A stretch of 64,000 nt of DNA, taken from NCBI GenBank assembly GCA_009924735.1, contig RFQZ01000001.1, forward strand, positions 62,001 through 126,000, written 5' to 3'. Origin of the DNA: Flavobacteriia bacterium (GTDB lineage Bacteria; Bacteroidota; Bacteroidia; Flavobacteriales_D; Crocinitomicaceae). This document shows, piece after piece, positions 1 to 9,757 of this stretch. Each line of letters begins with the position of its first letter. Position 1 is the stretch's first letter. The notes under the pieces were generated by a model. The model was given only the letters and a program-made list of their open reading frames with translations. It had not been told where the DNA came from and searched no databases. A program made the translations under genes and the position numbers.

Positions 1-1578
1 TCCTTTCTTCGTTTCATCGGTTTGTGGAGAAATTTTAACCAAGATGTCGGCAAATTTACCTCTACCACCGGTTTGTTTCTTGTAAACCTCTCTGTGTTCA
101 GTATCTGCGCTGATGTCTTCACGGTAAGCAACCTGCGGTGCACCTTGACTTACTTCAACCCTAAACTCTCTTTTCAAACGATCCACAATGATTTCAAGGT
201 GAAGCTCACCCATACCTGAGATAATGGTTTGTCCGGTTTCTTCATCTGTATTCACACGGAAAGTTGGATCTTCCTCAGAAAGTTTAGACAAAGCAATGGA
301 CAATCTATCAGTATCTGCTTGCGTTTTAGGCTCAATCGCCAATCCAATTACTGGATCTGGGAAATCCATAGATTCTAGGATGATCGGTGCATTTTCTGCA
401 CAAAGCGTATCTCCTGTTTTGATGTCTTTAAATCCAACTACCGCACCAATGTCACCCGCACCCAATTCAGGGATTTGGTTTTGTTTGTTTGCGTGCATTT
501 GGAAGATTCGAGAAATTCTTTCTTTATTCTCAGAACGTGTATTAAGAACATAAGATCCTGCAACAAGGTTACCCGAGTAGGCACGGATGAAACACAACCT
601 TCCTACAAAAGGATCGGTTGCAATTTTAAATGCAAGTGCAGAAAAAGGCTCTTCTACTGATGGTTGACGTGTTACTTCCTCATCCGTTTTAGGATTGATT
701 CCAGTGATACCTTCCACATCCATCGGCGAGGGCAAAAGTTCCATCACCATGTCCAACATGGATTGAACGCCTTTGTTCTTGAAGGAAGAACCACACATCA
801 TTGGAACTACTTTACCTGAAATTACAGCTTGACGCAAGGCATTTAAGATTTCTCTTTCGGTAAGTGAATTCTCATCTTCGAAAAATTTCTCCATCAAAGT
901 CTCATCAAATTCAGCAACCGCCTCAAGTAATTCACTTCTCAATTTTCTAGCTTCGTCGATGATATCTGCTGGAATTTCAACTTCTTTATAAGTCATCCCA
1001 TAATCTTCTTCATTCCAAACGATTCCCTTGAAATTGATCAAATCAACCACTCCTTTAAAATTGTCTTCATCACCTATGTTGATTTGCAATGGTAAAGCAT
1101 GGCTTCCAAGCATGTCGCGAACTTGTTGACAAACTTTTAGAAAATCTGCACCTTGACGGTCCATTTTGTTCACAAAACCAATTCGGGGTACATTGTAATT
1201 GTTTGCCAATCTCCAGTTGGTTTCAGATTGCGGTTCAACACCATCTACAGCCGAAAACAAGAAAACCAAACCATCAAGTACACGAAGAGACCGATTCACT
1301 TCAACTGTAAAGTCAACGTGTCCTGGGGTATCAATAATGTTGATATGGTATTCTTGACCACGGTACATCCAATTTAGGGTTGTAGCCGCAGAGGTAATGG
1401 TAATTCCACGCTCTTGTTCTTGTTCCATCCAGTCCATGGTAGCAGCACCATCGTGAACTTCACCAATTTTATGATTTACCCCACCATAGAACAAAATTCG
1501 TTCTGTAGTTGTGGTTTTCCCTGCATCAATATGAGCAGCAATTCCAATGTTTCGTGTAAACTTAAGATCTCGTGCCAT
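1..1578 (-). CDS. fusA: Elongation factor G (partial, N-terminal 526 codons)
   Basis: Translational GTPase that drives ribosome translocation after peptide-bond formation. The ORF track misses it because the reading frame has no stop inside the window. Reading the minus strand from ATG at 1578 gives [20 protein letters not shown], followed by the G1 loop ([14 protein letters not shown]), RGITI (G2), DTPGHVDF (G3) and NKMDR (G4). Domain II and part of domains III-IV follow before the frame leaves the window at base 1. It lies 3 bases downstream of rpsG, in the conserved rpsL-rpsG-fusA order, so it is probably transcribed from the promoter ahead of rpsL. Identity is certain; the C-terminus cannot be assessed. 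Confidence 0.97.
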   Translation of the reverse strand, partial: MARDLKFTRNIGIAAHIDAGKTTTTERILFYGGVNHKIGEVHDGAATMDWMEQEQERGITITSAATTLNWMYRGQEYHINIIDTPGHVDFTVEVNRSLRVLDGLVFLFSAVDGVEPQSETNWRLANNYNVPRIGFVNKMDRQGADFLKVCQQVRDMLGSHALPLQINIGDEDNFKGVVDLINFKGIVWNEEDYGMTYKEVEIPADIIDEARKLRSELLEAVAEFDETLMEKFFEDENSLTEREILNALRQAVISGKVVPMMCGSSFKNKGVQSMLDMVMELLPSPMDVEGITGINPKTDEEVTRQPSVEEPFSALAFKIATDPFVGRLCFIRAYSGNLVAGSYVLNTRSENKERISRIFQMHANKQNQIPELGAGDIGAVVGFKDIKTGDTLCAENAPIILESMDFPDPVIGLAIEPKTQADTDRLSIALSKLSEEDPTFRVNTDEETGQTIISGMGELHLEIIVDRLKREFRVEVSQGAPQVAYREDISADTEHREVYKKQTGGRGKFADILVKISPQTDETKKG

Positions 1579-1581
1579 GAT

Positions 1582-2052
1582 TTAAAATCTAAAATGTGAA
1601 AACGCTTTATTTGCTTCAGCCATCCTTATGGTATCTTCCTTCTTTTTAAAGGCTGCGCCTTCTTCTTTGGAAGCTGCAATAATTTCTGCTGCTAATTTTT
1701 GAGACATTGTCTTTTCGTTACGCTTGCGAGCATAACCTATCAACCATTTCATTGCAAGTGAAGCTTTTCTTTCTTCACGAACTGGGGTAGGAATTTGGAA
1801 GGTGGCACCTCCAACTCGGCGGCTTCTAACCTCAACACTTGGTGTTACATTTTCAAGTGCTTTTCTCCAAACTTCGATTCCTGCTTGGTCTTCAATTTTA
1901 CCATCGATTAATTCAATCGCATCGTAAAAAATTCTAAATGCTAAACTTTTCTTTCCGGAGTACATTAAGTTATTCACGAACTTCGTAACCATTTGTTCAT
2001 TGAATTTTGGATCCGGAAGGATGGCTATTTTTTTGGCTTTTCTTCTTCTCAT
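1582..2052 (-). CDS. rpsG: 30S ribosomal protein S7
   Basis: Primary 16S rRNA-binding protein that nucleates assembly of the small-subunit head. The 156-residue product is the normal length, and the sequence [19 protein letters not shown], then [20 protein letters not shown] and a [11 protein letters not shown]-type C-terminal region, is typical S7. It sits between rpsL (18-base gap) and fusA (3-base gap) on the minus strand, the standard str operon order. In many bacteria S7 represses its own operon by binding the intercistronic mRNA. The rpsL-rpsG gap here is too short for the enterobacterial type of site, so I do not claim that regulation. Confidence 0.98.
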   Translation of the reverse strand: MRRRKAKKIAILPDPKFNEQMVTKFVNNLMYSGKKSLAFRIFYDAIELIDGKIEDQAGIEVWRKALENVTPSVEVRSRRVGGATFQIPTPVREERKASLAMKWLIGYARKRNEKTMSQKLAAEIIAASKEEGAAFKKKEDTIRMAEANKAFSHFRF

Positions 2053-2070
2053 CGCTAAATGCTTTTATGG

Positions 2071-2448
2071 TTATTTCTGTTTAGGGCGTTTGGTTCCATA
2101 CTTAGAACGACGTTGGGATCTTCCTTGAACTCCCGCTGTATCTTCTGCGCCACGAACAATGTGATATCTAACTCCGGGAAGGTCTTTTACACGCCCTCCA
2201 CGTACCAATACCAAGGAGTGTTCCTGAAGGTTGTGACCCTCACCTCCAATGTAGGCATTGACTTCTCTACCGTTGGTAAGGCGCACACGTGCTACCTTCC
2301 GCATTGCAGAATTTGGTTTTTTTGGAGTGGTTGTGTAAACACGAACACATACTCCTTTTCGTTGAGGACATGAATCAAGTGCAGCAGACTTACTTTTCTT
2401 GACTACTGCCGTTCTTCCTTTGCGAACTAACTGTTGAATAGTTGGCAT
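2071..2448 (-). CDS. rpsL: 30S ribosomal protein S12
   Basis: Decoding-centre protein of the small subunit and first gene of the rpsL-rpsG-fusA operon. The 125-residue product starts [20 protein letters not shown] and contains [20 protein letters not shown] and [16 protein letters not shown], the two segments where streptomycin-resistance changes occur. The lysine in TPKKPNS and the VKDLPG stretch look wild-type. A good Bacteroidota promoter lies about 60 bases upstream. Leftward orientation of this highly expressed operon, with dnaA about 33 kb to the right, would fit leading-strand placement if the origin lies between them; that is inference. Confidence 0.98.
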   Translation of the reverse strand: MPTIQQLVRKGRTAVVKKSKSAALDSCPQRKGVCVRVYTTTPKKPNSAMRKVARVRLTNGREVNAYIGGEGHNLQEHSLVLVRGGRVKDLPGVRYHIVRGAEDTAGVQGRSQRRSKYGTKRPKQK

Positions 2449-2506
2449 AAAAATACTCTTAATTAAACAATAATAAATTTTTAACTCAAACGCTCTTTGA
2501 GGGGTG

Positions 2507-2536
2507 CAAAGATACGAGGTTAATTTAATTACACAA
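2507..2536 (-). promoter_or_regulatory. Promoter of rpsL-rpsG-fusA
   Basis: On the minus strand TATCTTTG (2514-2507) fits the Bacteroidota -7 consensus TANNTTTG, and TTG (2536-2534) lies 19 bases upstream at the -33 position. The predicted start is about 50 bases before the rpsL ATG. Confidence 0.72.
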
Positions 2537-2565
2537 TAGGATTGGGAAAAAAGTTCAAGTTTTTT

Positions 2566-3456
2566 CTACTTGTGCAGCGGAACCATTTGAAAAGGTTCAA
2601 TGTGAATGTGCATATTTTCAATGGCCGGTATTTCACGTTGAATGTGCGCTTTGAATGCGTGCGAGATGTCATGTCCTTCACGCACAGATAATTGCCCATC
2701 TACTCGAATGTGAATATCCACAAAAAACCGCATCCCTATTTTCCGAATTCTACATTTCTCTGTATTGTGGACACCTTCAACTTCTTTGCTTAAAATGTCA
2801 ATTTTTTGTACCAATTCATCATGCAAGTGCTCATCCATCATCTCTCCCAGTGCCGGTCTAAAAATTTTATAGGCATTGTAGAGAATAAATCCGGTAGCAA
2901 AAAGTGCTGCCCAATCGTCTGCGGATTCAAATCCCTCTCCACATATCCGTGCAATGCAAATACCGATGAAAGCGGTAACCGAGGTAATTGCATCGCTTCG
3001 GTGGTGCCAAGCATCTGCCTTCAGGGTAGAACTTTGGGTAAGTTTTGCTTTACGGATTACGAATCGGTAGGAAAGTTCTTTCCAAACAATGATGCCCCCC
3101 AAAACAAAAAGTGTCCAATATTTTGGTTGTGCATGGGGTGTCTGTATGTTCAATATTGAATGATATCCTATAACTAAAGAGGAAAAAATAAGAAACCCTA
3201 CTACGATAAAGGTGATTAGGGGTTCTATCCTCCCATGACCGTATGGATGATTCACGTCCGCCGGCTTACTTGCATATTTAAGTCCAAAAAGAACCAAGGC
3301 AGAAGACAAAACATCTGTTGTTGATTCAATGGCATCGGCAATTAACGCATAGGAATTTCCAAAGAACCCAGCCAACCACTTGGTAAGTGCCATTAAAAAG
3401 TTACCAACGATGCTAAACACTGCTGTTCGCACCGCAATGCTTTCATTTTGAATCAA
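2566..3456 (-). CDS. Cation diffusion facilitator (CDF) metal transporter
   Basis: Inner-membrane proton/divalent-metal antiporter (Zn2+, Fe2+, Mn2+, Co2+ or Cd2+). The 296-residue protein begins MIQNESIAVRTAVFSIVGNF and has the CDF pattern: an early transmembrane helix with SYALIADAIESTTDVLSS, the metal-site Asp on that helix, the HPYGHGRIEP loop, later helices with AWHHRSDAITS, and a soluble C-terminal domain (about residues 205-296) with HIHIEPF, which dimerises and senses metal in this family. Metal specificity cannot be read reliably. It is followed leftward by rpsL's upstream region and lies 36 bases downstream of a tubby-like gene on the same strand. Confidence 0.93.
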   Translation of the reverse strand: MIQNESIAVRTAVFSIVGNFLMALTKWLAGFFGNSYALIADAIESTTDVLSSALVLFGLKYASKPADVNHPYGHGRIEPLITFIVVGFLIFSSLVIGYHSILNIQTPHAQPKYWTLFVLGGIIVWKELSYRFVIRKAKLTQSSTLKADAWHHRSDAITSVTAFIGICIARICGEGFESADDWAALFATGFILYNAYKIFRPALGEMMDEHLHDELVQKIDILSKEVEGVHNTEKCRIRKIGMRFFVDIHIRVDGQLSVREGHDISHAFKAHIQREIPAIENMHIHIEPFQMVPLHK

Positions 3457-3492
3457 AACGATTTTAATTTGGGAATTTAAACAGTAAATCGA

Positions 3493-4080
3493 TTACCCTC
3501 TTCGTCTTTCTAGAAGAATCATCATCATAAGTCCAAGAAGGATTCTGCTTTCTGCTTCACCAAGGTCACCGGTTTTTTGAACTTGGAATTTCCTTCCAAA
3601 AAAGGACTGCATTTTTTTCAATTTTGCAACTACATTATTGTTGCTGTCTTTCACCAAATAGGTTGGGTTGAATAAATACCCCGTAAAAATACCTAAGATT
3701 GGAATTTCAGATAACACTGCATCCAACACTTTAATCCAAGGATTTTCCTCGGAGATTGTATAGTCATGGTTTTGCGCAGCATCGTAAATTTCATAGGTGG
3801 CATTCCAAATGGACCTAATTCCTTTGCGCGTTACCCGGCCGATTTCAACCTCTTGGTCGTCTGTAAAAAGGTAAGATGCAGAAAAATCCAACCATTTATT
3901 GGCTCTGATTCGGAAGTTAACGTTTTTCTTGGCTTCGCCATCGTAAATAAGGATGTCTTCTTTAAGCTTAAACATCTTTTGACGGACATACGCAACTGTA
4001 CTTCCCGTTGCATCTTTTGCGATGAAATCATTGGATAAAGTTCCGATTTTAAAATTTATGTCTAAGGGAAAATTGTACAT
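3493..4080 (-). CDS. Tubby/LURP-one-like beta-barrel protein
   Basis: A 195-residue cytoplasmic protein with no signal peptide. The pattern of alternating beta strands (KDATGSTVAYVRQKMFKLKED near the N-terminus, then DGEAKKNVNFRIRANKWLDF, and later YLVKDSNNNVVAKLKKMQSFFGRKF) resembles the LURP-one-related/scramblase fold related to tubby C-terminal domains. Function in bacteria is unknown. The C-terminal end is hydrophobic (ILLGLMMMILLERRRG) and may be a short membrane helix. It lies just upstream of the CDF gene on the same strand. The fold call is recognition from memory of the family, so it is moderate. Confidence 0.6.
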   Translation of the reverse strand: MYNFPLDINFKIGTLSNDFIAKDATGSTVAYVRQKMFKLKEDILIYDGEAKKNVNFRIRANKWLDFSASYLFTDDQEVEIGRVTRKGIRSIWNATYEIYDAAQNHDYTISEENPWIKVLDAVLSEIPILGIFTGYLFNPTYLVKDSNNNVVAKLKKMQSFFGRKFQVQKTGDLGEAESRILLGLMMMILLERRRG

Positions 4081-4105
4081 AGCCTGGTTGTTTTAAAAAT
4101 TCCTT

Positions 4106-4113
4106 CAAAGGTA
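4106..4113 (-). promoter_or_regulatory. -7 element upstream of the tubby-like gene
   Basis: TACCTTTG on the minus strand matches TANNTTTG about 26 bases before the ATG at 4080. I see no clear -33 TTG at the expected distance, so only the -7 box supports it. Confidence 0.45.
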
Positions 4114-4168
4114 GAAATTTTGATTAGAATGGTTAGCCTAATTTTATCAACAATCCGATCGAGTAGCT

Positions 4169-5359
4169 TTACTCAGTTAAGAATACCCTTCGAACGTTCC
4201 CGCCTTCATACTGAATCAAAACCATCGTGTTTTTTCTTCTTTCGATTTCTCGGCCCATCAGGTCGAGATACCTTACGATGTGTTGTTCAACCTCCTGAAA
4301 TTCAGAAATACCCCCTACGGTCAAGATCAAATTCAAGGTTAGAATGCTGTCACAATCATTTGGATTTGCCATGGTATCTGTATAGGACCCGCTTTGCAAG
4401 TAGGTCATCCCGTTAAATGGCCATGTATAAGATCCCGTGGCGGAAACATTTTGTTGACCAAAAAGGTAGTTGTTAACGATTAAAGATTGAATCATGGTAT
4501 CACACACATTTCCAGCGCAAGCGACCAATTGAACGGCATAAACACCTGGATTGTTGTAACAAATGGAGGGAGGAATTGGGCTCATGGACGTATTGCCATT
4601 TCCAAAATCCCACATAAAAAGGGATGCTCCACTGCATGTATTGGTGAAATCGACGCAGTCTCCAGGACAAATGTTGTTTTGAAAACCAAAAGAAGCGGTG
4701 ACGTTTGCCGCAGGGGTTGTAATGGCTACGTTGTTTATCGCTAAGGAAGGGTCTGTTCCATTTCCATCGTTGTCATTAACCCACTCAAAACCAATTTTCA
4801 AGGTCGTAATGTTTTGACAACTCACAGGAAGCGCATGTGTAAAATGTGACCACAACCCTTGTCCACCGGCACAAGTAGCCGCTGGCGCAATGGTTTGTAA
4901 AGTGGCCCAAGTCAAACCTCCGTCAATACTGTAAAGCACTTTGCCAAAATCAAAACCTGGTTGACCAATTCCGATGTAATCAAACTCGATGGACAAAGCC
5001 CCTGTGTTTAATGTATTGATGTTATTCAAGATGTAGGTCCGCTTGTGGGTGACTGCATCGATAAAACCCAATCCGCCATCTCCAGCATTGTACGTGGCGC
5101 CTGTACCCAAGCACCAAGCACCTTGACATCCCACATGAAGTGTCTTATTTCCATTGCTTGCTACGCCACAATTACCGGCAGCAACGCCTCCTTCAGCATC
5201 CGAAATCACCCAAAGGTTTGCATCAACGCCATTGAGTCCAGAAGAAGCATTCAAGCTCCAATTCGCAGGTGTTTCGAAGTTATCTTGCCAAACAATGGTT
5301 TGGGCTGAAAGGGAAAATGTTAAGGCGAAAAAAACAGTAAGTGCGTAGTAAGTTTTCAT
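4169..5359 (-). CDS. Secreted PKD-domain protein with an atypical C-terminal sorting tail
   Basis: Exported surface or extracellular protein of 396 residues. A signal peptide (MKTYYALTVFFALTFSLSAQ) is followed by a jelly-roll/MAM-like region (about 21-225) starting TIVWQDNFETPANWSLN, then a PKD domain with CVDFTNTCSG, FMWDFGNGN and PGVYAVQLVACAGN. The last 50 residues (YLDLMGREIERRKN to GGNVRRVFLTE) resemble the terminal strands of a type A T9SS sorting domain, but the usual YPNP motif is missing. Many cysteines suggest disulphides outside the cell. It is divergent from the PhoD gene. The ligand is unknown. Confidence 0.75.
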   Translation of the reverse strand: MKTYYALTVFFALTFSLSAQTIVWQDNFETPANWSLNASSGLNGVDANLWVISDAEGGVAAGNCGVASNGNKTLHVGCQGAWCLGTGATYNAGDGGLGFIDAVTHKRTYILNNINTLNTGALSIEFDYIGIGQPGFDFGKVLYSIDGGLTWATLQTIAPAATCAGGQGLWSHFTHALPVSCQNITTLKIGFEWVNDNDGNGTDPSLAINNVAITTPAANVTASFGFQNNICPGDCVDFTNTCSGASLFMWDFGNGNTSMSPIPPSICYNNPGVYAVQLVACAGNVCDTMIQSLIVNNYLFGQQNVSATGSYTWPFNGMTYLQSGSYTDTMANPNDCDSILTLNLILTVGGISEFQEVEQHIVRYLDLMGREIERRKNTMVLIQYEGGNVRRVFLTE

Positions 5360-5411
5360 AAGTCAATTATATGTTAACAAATTTAACCAAATATTAATAC
5401 CAACAACAAAG

Positions 5412-5432
5412 TCACAAATCTTTATTTTGTGA
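5412..5432. repeat. Inverted repeat in a divergent promoter region
   Basis: TCACAAA and TTTGTGA are perfect 7-base arms separated by 7 bases, between the divergent PKD-protein and PhoD genes. It looks like a dimeric regulator's operator. The half-sites resemble CRP/FNR-type sites, but the regulator is not known. Confidence 0.45.
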
Positions 5433-5488
5433 TAAATTTAAGCCATTAAAAATTGAGTTATAACGACGTTTCCACACCTAACTACCCT

Positions 5489-7024
5489 ATGAAAAATATC
5501 TTATTCGTTTTAATGATAGCAGCAAGCACAATTCACATGTACGCTCAAACACAACGGGTTTATTGCTCGGAAATAGATGATATGATCAAAGACAAGGGTG
5601 TATTTCCTTTTGGAATTGCCTCAGGTGACCCTACTCAAAACAGCGTAGTCCTATGGACAGCAATCAATCCATATAAGACTTCGAGTACACTGCAATTAGA
5701 ATGTGAGCTTAGTGAAAACATACTTTTTTCAGATTCCACGTTAAAATTCATCCGTTTCATTCGCTATGAAGATGGGTTCACGGGAAAAATCACTGCGCAA
5801 AACCTTAAGCCAGGGAAGACCTATTACTACCGATTCATCTATAACCAAGACACCTCTGTGGTTGGCATTACAAAAACACTTGGAGAGAATCCTGAGAACT
5901 TAAAATTCGCAGTGGCAAGTTGTAGCAACTTTGAGTGGGGGTATTTCAACGCCTACGGCTCCTTGGCAAAAGTAAAAGAACTTGATTTCGTAATTCATTT
6001 GGGTGATTATATCTACGAGTATGGTCCGGGAACCTATGGTAACAAAGATTTGGCGAGAAAGCACATTCCACAGAAGGAGATCATTTCCATGACAGATTAT
6101 CGTTCTAGGTATGCACAATACAGATTAGATCCAAATTTACAGGAATTGCATAGGGTGGTTCCTTTTATCACCGTGTGGGATGACCACGAAATTGCAAATG
6201 ACTCCTATGTTGAAGGGGCTCAAAATCATCAAGAGGATGAGGGTTCATGGGATGCAAGAAAAGAGAATGGAAAGAAAGCCTACTTTGAGTGGATGCCAAT
6301 AACCGACAACACCATGCACAGCATTCGAAGAAAATTCAAGATGGGGAATTTGGCTGAATTGTATATGTTAGACGGAAGAATGGAGGGGCGTTCACAACAA
6401 TTAAAATCATTTAACGACGCGGACCGCACAGACTCTACCCGATCTATGTTGGGGACGGAACAAAGGGATTGGCTTCAGTATGGCGTGTCCCATTCGATGG
6501 CAAAATGGAAAATCATAGGGAACCAAGTTATTTTTTCTTCCTATAACTACCCGAAACAGATGGCGAAATATGAGAAGAGCATGGATATGTGGGAAGGATA
6601 CCCCATTGAGAGGGACCAAATTCTTTCTAAATGGTATACCGATGAAGAAAAAAACATCATCATTTTAACGGGCGATGTTCATGCCTCGTTTTCCATTGAT
6701 TTACGAAAAGACATTCACGATCCTAAAACACACGTGGGTACAGAATGGGTAGCTCCAAGTATCACCTCTTCAAGTTTAGATGAGTACATACCTACCTGGA
6801 AAGCAAGATTGGCTGAAAAATTTATGGCGAAACGAAAAACCAATCCACAAATCAATTATTTAAATTTCCGTGACCATGGGTTTTTATTGGTAGAACTCAA
6901 CAAAGAAAAGGCTTCCGCGCAGTGGTGGTATGAAAAAAACATCCTTAAACCGAAAGCTAAAATCAAGAAAAAAGCCAGCCGTTCGGTACGCAATATCAAC
7001 CCTGTTTCCACGCAATCTAAGTAG
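5489..7024 (+). CDS. PhoD-family alkaline phosphatase/phosphodiesterase
   Basis: Extracytoplasmic metallophosphatase releasing phosphate from phosphomono- and diesters. I start it at 5489 rather than the ORF-track 5453, because MKNILFVLMIAASTIHMYAQ is then a complete signal peptide. An N-terminal beta domain (FPFGIASGDPTQNSVVLWT) precedes the catalytic domain with VASCSNFEWGYFNAYG, HLGDYIYEYG, TVWDDHEIANDSY and ILTGDVHASF, which carry the metal ligands of the PhoD family. The C-terminus is lysine-rich and lacks a T9SS tail, so periplasmic or Tat/Sec-released location is open. It is about 510 residues, normal for the family. Confidence 0.9.
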   Translation: MKNILFVLMIAASTIHMYAQTQRVYCSEIDDMIKDKGVFPFGIASGDPTQNSVVLWTAINPYKTSSTLQLECELSENILFSDSTLKFIRFIRYEDGFTGKITAQNLKPGKTYYYRFIYNQDTSVVGITKTLGENPENLKFAVASCSNFEWGYFNAYGSLAKVKELDFVIHLGDYIYEYGPGTYGNKDLARKHIPQKEIISMTDYRSRYAQYRLDPNLQELHRVVPFITVWDDHEIANDSYVEGAQNHQEDEGSWDARKENGKKAYFEWMPITDNTMHSIRRKFKMGNLAELYMLDGRMEGRSQQLKSFNDADRTDSTRSMLGTEQRDWLQYGVSHSMAKWKIIGNQVIFSSYNYPKQMAKYEKSMDMWEGYPIERDQILSKWYTDEEKNIIILTGDVHASFSIDLRKDIHDPKTHVGTEWVAPSITSSSLDEYIPTWKARLAEKFMAKRKTNPQINYLNFRDHGFLLVELNKEKASAQWWYEKNILKPKAKIKKKASRSVRNINPVSTQSK

Positions 7025-7164
7025 TTCTACGCAGGTCCTACGTGACAACTACTTAACCCCTTATGTGTAGCTCTATGTATTTTACGTAGTGCGAATTCTT
7101 TTTGCTTTCTCCCCCCGCTTTCATGTCGCAACTTTGATTCACAAACAACGACAAAAACAATATC

Positions 7165-9285
7165 ATGAAAGCAAAAAACCTACTTCTCTCCGCAATTTTT
7201 GGAACCCTTTCCAGTTTCTCGTTTGCCCAAAATCAAAGCACTGTTTGGGCGCAAATCACGGAAGTGAATGCAATTCCTACCATGACCGCAGACGGAAAGT
7301 TAAGTTCTGCAAATCCAGCCCTTGACGCTGCCATTTCTAATGTAAACATCGTTTCGATTGCTAAAGCACTTCCCGCATCAAAAAGTGAAAAATTACAAAA
7401 GGTTTACGCTTTCACATGTAACTGTGAGGAAAGCGAACTAAAGAATAGCCTTAAAGAAGTTTCGGTAGTTTCTGGAATTGAAAATGCACCAAACTACCAA
7501 GCGCTTTATTCGACGAACGATTTCAACTTGATGGTGCCAACAGATTATGCACTTAACCTTATTCAAGCACAAGGTGCTTGGGACGTAACACACGGAAGCA
7601 GTAGCTTTGCGATTGGCATCAGTGACCAAAACATCACCCCAAACCACGAAGAATTAGCCGGGAAAATCGTTCATTACGATGCTTCAAACACAGCTACGCC
7701 TTCACACGGAAATGCCGTTTCTATCATTGCCGCAGGAAATACGGATAACAATCAAGGGTTGAGTGCCATCGGTTTCAATTCGTCCATTGCTTTCTATCAA
7801 ATGAACTACAATGAAATCCTATTGGCTTCTTATGCTGGGATTGATGTAATCAATATCAGTTGGACCTCAGGATGTTTCTACAATCAGTATGAACAAGATG
7901 TAATGACCGAAATATATGACAACGGAACCTTCGCAGTTGCGGCAGCAGGAAATGGAAATACCTGTGGCACACCCGATGCTTTGGTTTACCCAGCTGCTTA
8001 TGCACACGTATTTGCCGTTACAAGCATCGGTCAATCTGACAATCACGAACAAACGGCTGGCGATCCAAATTCAACGCACCAACACAACAACATGGTAGAT
8101 TTATCTGCGCCTGGGTATGATGTTGCCATTGCCCCTATGAGTGGTTGGTATTTAGCAAGTTCAGGTACATCTTATGCCGCACCTTTTGTTACGGGAACCA
8201 TTGCCTTGATGTTGACTGCAAACCCTTGTTTAACGAACAATGACATTGAAACCATATTGAAAAACAGTTCCAACAATATTGACCTTTTAAACCCTAATTA
8301 CGCAGGTAAAATTGGAGCAGGCAGGTTGAATGCTGCAAATGCGGTTGCTATGGCATCTGGGTTTGTTAGCAATGGACATTTCAACGCAAGTGTCGCAGGT
8401 CTATGCCAATCCTCTACAGGTTCCATTACCCTTGCACCAAGCCAATTTACAGCTCCTTTTAACGTGGCTTGGTCGAATGGAATGACAGGATTGCAAAATA
8501 CAGGTTTGGCAAGCGGTAACTATACCCTAACGCTTACTGATGCACATGGTTGTACCGCGGACACGACCATACTCATCAATACAGCAACGCCTTTGCAATT
8601 GAATGCTACTTTGACACATGTTCAATGTTTTGGTCAAAGCAATGGTGCGATTGACGTTACCGTAACGCAAGGCACACCGAACTACAGCTATTTCTGGGAC
8701 AACGGGGCAAACACACAAGACCTTAACAACATTCCTTCTGGAACGTACCGTTTAACGATGGTTGACGGGAATGGATGCACCGCATACGAAAGCTTCGATA
8801 TTTTACAACCTACGCAGTTGAATCTTAACGCTGTGGTTACCGATGTAACGACCAGCACCAACGGAAGCATTGACCTAAGCGTTACAGGTGGCGTACCTAC
8901 TTACTTATTTGCATGGTCAAATGGGGTGAATACCGAAGACTTAACCAATCTAAATGCTGGTGTGTATGACGTAACGGTTTTCGATGCAAATGGATGTACC
9001 TCTAATACCCAAGTAACAGTGTTAGATCTTACTGCAAGCATCGAAGAAAATCAAAATGCTGAGGTAACTGTGTATCCAAATCCAAGCAATGGTAATGCGA
9101 CCATCACATGGACAGGAACAATGACAACGCTTTTGATTACAGATGCGCAAGGAAAACAAGTTGAGAATGTACAGGTAGATGGACAGCAGGCGTACAACAT
9201 AAACCAAAACGCAACAGGAATGTATCTTGTAACGTTGGTAAATGACAAAGGAAATACAACCACAAAAAGAATCGTGGTTATGTAA
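7165..9285 (+). CDS. Subtilisin-like (S8) protease with SprB-type repeats and T9SS sorting domain
   Basis: Secreted serine protease of 706 residues. A signal peptide (MKAKNLLLSAIFGTLSSFSFAQ) and a propeptide-like segment (about 23-120) precede the catalytic domain. The triad is Asp154 (AIGISDQNI), His181 (SHGNAVSIIAAGN) and Ser336 (SSGTSYAAPFVTGT), with the oxyanion Asn in AAAGNGN. Residues about 410-630 hold three SprB-like repeats, each with a WSNG/WDNG turn and ending in DAHGCT, DGNGCT or DANGCT. The tail has VYPNPSNGNATITW and ends KRIVVM, a type A T9SS sorting signal. The protein is therefore probably exported through T9SS and attached to or released from the surface. Confidence 0.93.
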   Translation: MKAKNLLLSAIFGTLSSFSFAQNQSTVWAQITEVNAIPTMTADGKLSSANPALDAAISNVNIVSIAKALPASKSEKLQKVYAFTCNCEESELKNSLKEVSVVSGIENAPNYQALYSTNDFNLMVPTDYALNLIQAQGAWDVTHGSSSFAIGISDQNITPNHEELAGKIVHYDASNTATPSHGNAVSIIAAGNTDNNQGLSAIGFNSSIAFYQMNYNEILLASYAGIDVINISWTSGCFYNQYEQDVMTEIYDNGTFAVAAAGNGNTCGTPDALVYPAAYAHVFAVTSIGQSDNHEQTAGDPNSTHQHNNMVDLSAPGYDVAIAPMSGWYLASSGTSYAAPFVTGTIALMLTANPCLTNNDIETILKNSSNNIDLLNPNYAGKIGAGRLNAANAVAMASGFVSNGHFNASVAGLCQSSTGSITLAPSQFTAPFNVAWSNGMTGLQNTGLASGNYTLTLTDAHGCTADTTILINTATPLQLNATLTHVQCFGQSNGAIDVTVTQGTPNYSYFWDNGANTQDLNNIPSGTYRLTMVDGNGCTAYESFDILQPTQLNLNAVVTDVTTSTNGSIDLSVTGGVPTYLFAWSNGVNTEDLTNLNAGVYDVTVFDANGCTSNTQVTVLDLTASIEENQNAEVTVYPNPSNGNATITWTGTMTTLLITDAQGKQVENVQVDGQQAYNINQNATGMYLVTLVNDKGNTTTKRIVVM

Positions 9286-9310
9286 GGATGGTTAGGTTAA
9301 AGGTTAGGAG

Positions 9311-9338
9311 AAGGGGTAGCAACGGCTATCCCTTTTTC
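9311..9338 (+). terminator. Rho-independent terminator of the protease gene
   Basis: A 10-bp stem (AAGGGGTAGC with GCTATCCCTT, one G-U pair) with loop AACG is followed by a T run, 26 bases after the protease stop. It overlaps the end of the convergent GNAT gene. Confidence 0.8.
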
Positions 9339-9757
9339 TTTTGCATTAAAAAATGTTGAATGGTACCAAAGAGCAAATGCGAAATCGACTGAAGTTCATA
9401 TCCTAACGATTCATAAAATCCCATTGCATTTTCACGCGCATGTAAAAGGATGGTTTCAGCCCCATTTAACCACGCTTCTGCTTCCATTTCTCGAATGATC
9501 ATCCTCCCAATTCCTTTGTTTTGGGCATCCGGATGAACCGCCATGTAACGAATTTGAAAAACTTCGGGAGAAACTTGATCCAACCGACCTACCCCAATTA
9601 TTTTGGATGCGGAAAAACAAGCGAAATGCTTGGTTTGGTCTTCCAATCCATCCCTTTCTGTTCCAAGGGGTTGATTCCATGGTTTACGTAAAACTTCATA
9701 GCGCAGGCTAAAATAGGATTCCCATTCCTGTGCATTTTCTGGTGACCTTATTTCCAT
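9326..9757 (-). CDS. GNAT-family N-acetyltransferase
   Basis: Predicted acetyl-CoA-dependent acyltransferase of 143 residues. The GNAT acetyl-CoA loop is visible in MAVHPDAQNKGIGRMIIREM (about 72-91), followed by ILLHARENAMGFYESLGYEL, the typical strand-helix ending. The N-terminal part (YFSLRYEVLRKPWNQPLGTERD) resembles the ElaA-like/PhnO-like small GNATs. Substrate is unknown. Its start overlaps the end of the upstream CoA-transferase gene by 10 bases, so the two are probably co-transcribed and translationally coupled. Confidence 0.85.
   Translation of the reverse strand: MEIRSPENAQEWESYFSLRYEVLRKPWNQPLGTERDGLEDQTKHFACFSASKIIGVGRLDQVSPEVFQIRYMAVHPDAQNKGIGRMIIREMEAEAWLNGAETILLHARENAMGFYESLGYELQSISHLLFGTIQHFLMQKKKG

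Noticed and set aside
7025-7164. Terminator and promoter in the PhoD-subtilase gap
   Set aside because: TACG-rich repeats and a CAACTTTG box are present, but stems are short and the -33 spacing is too long to support either call.
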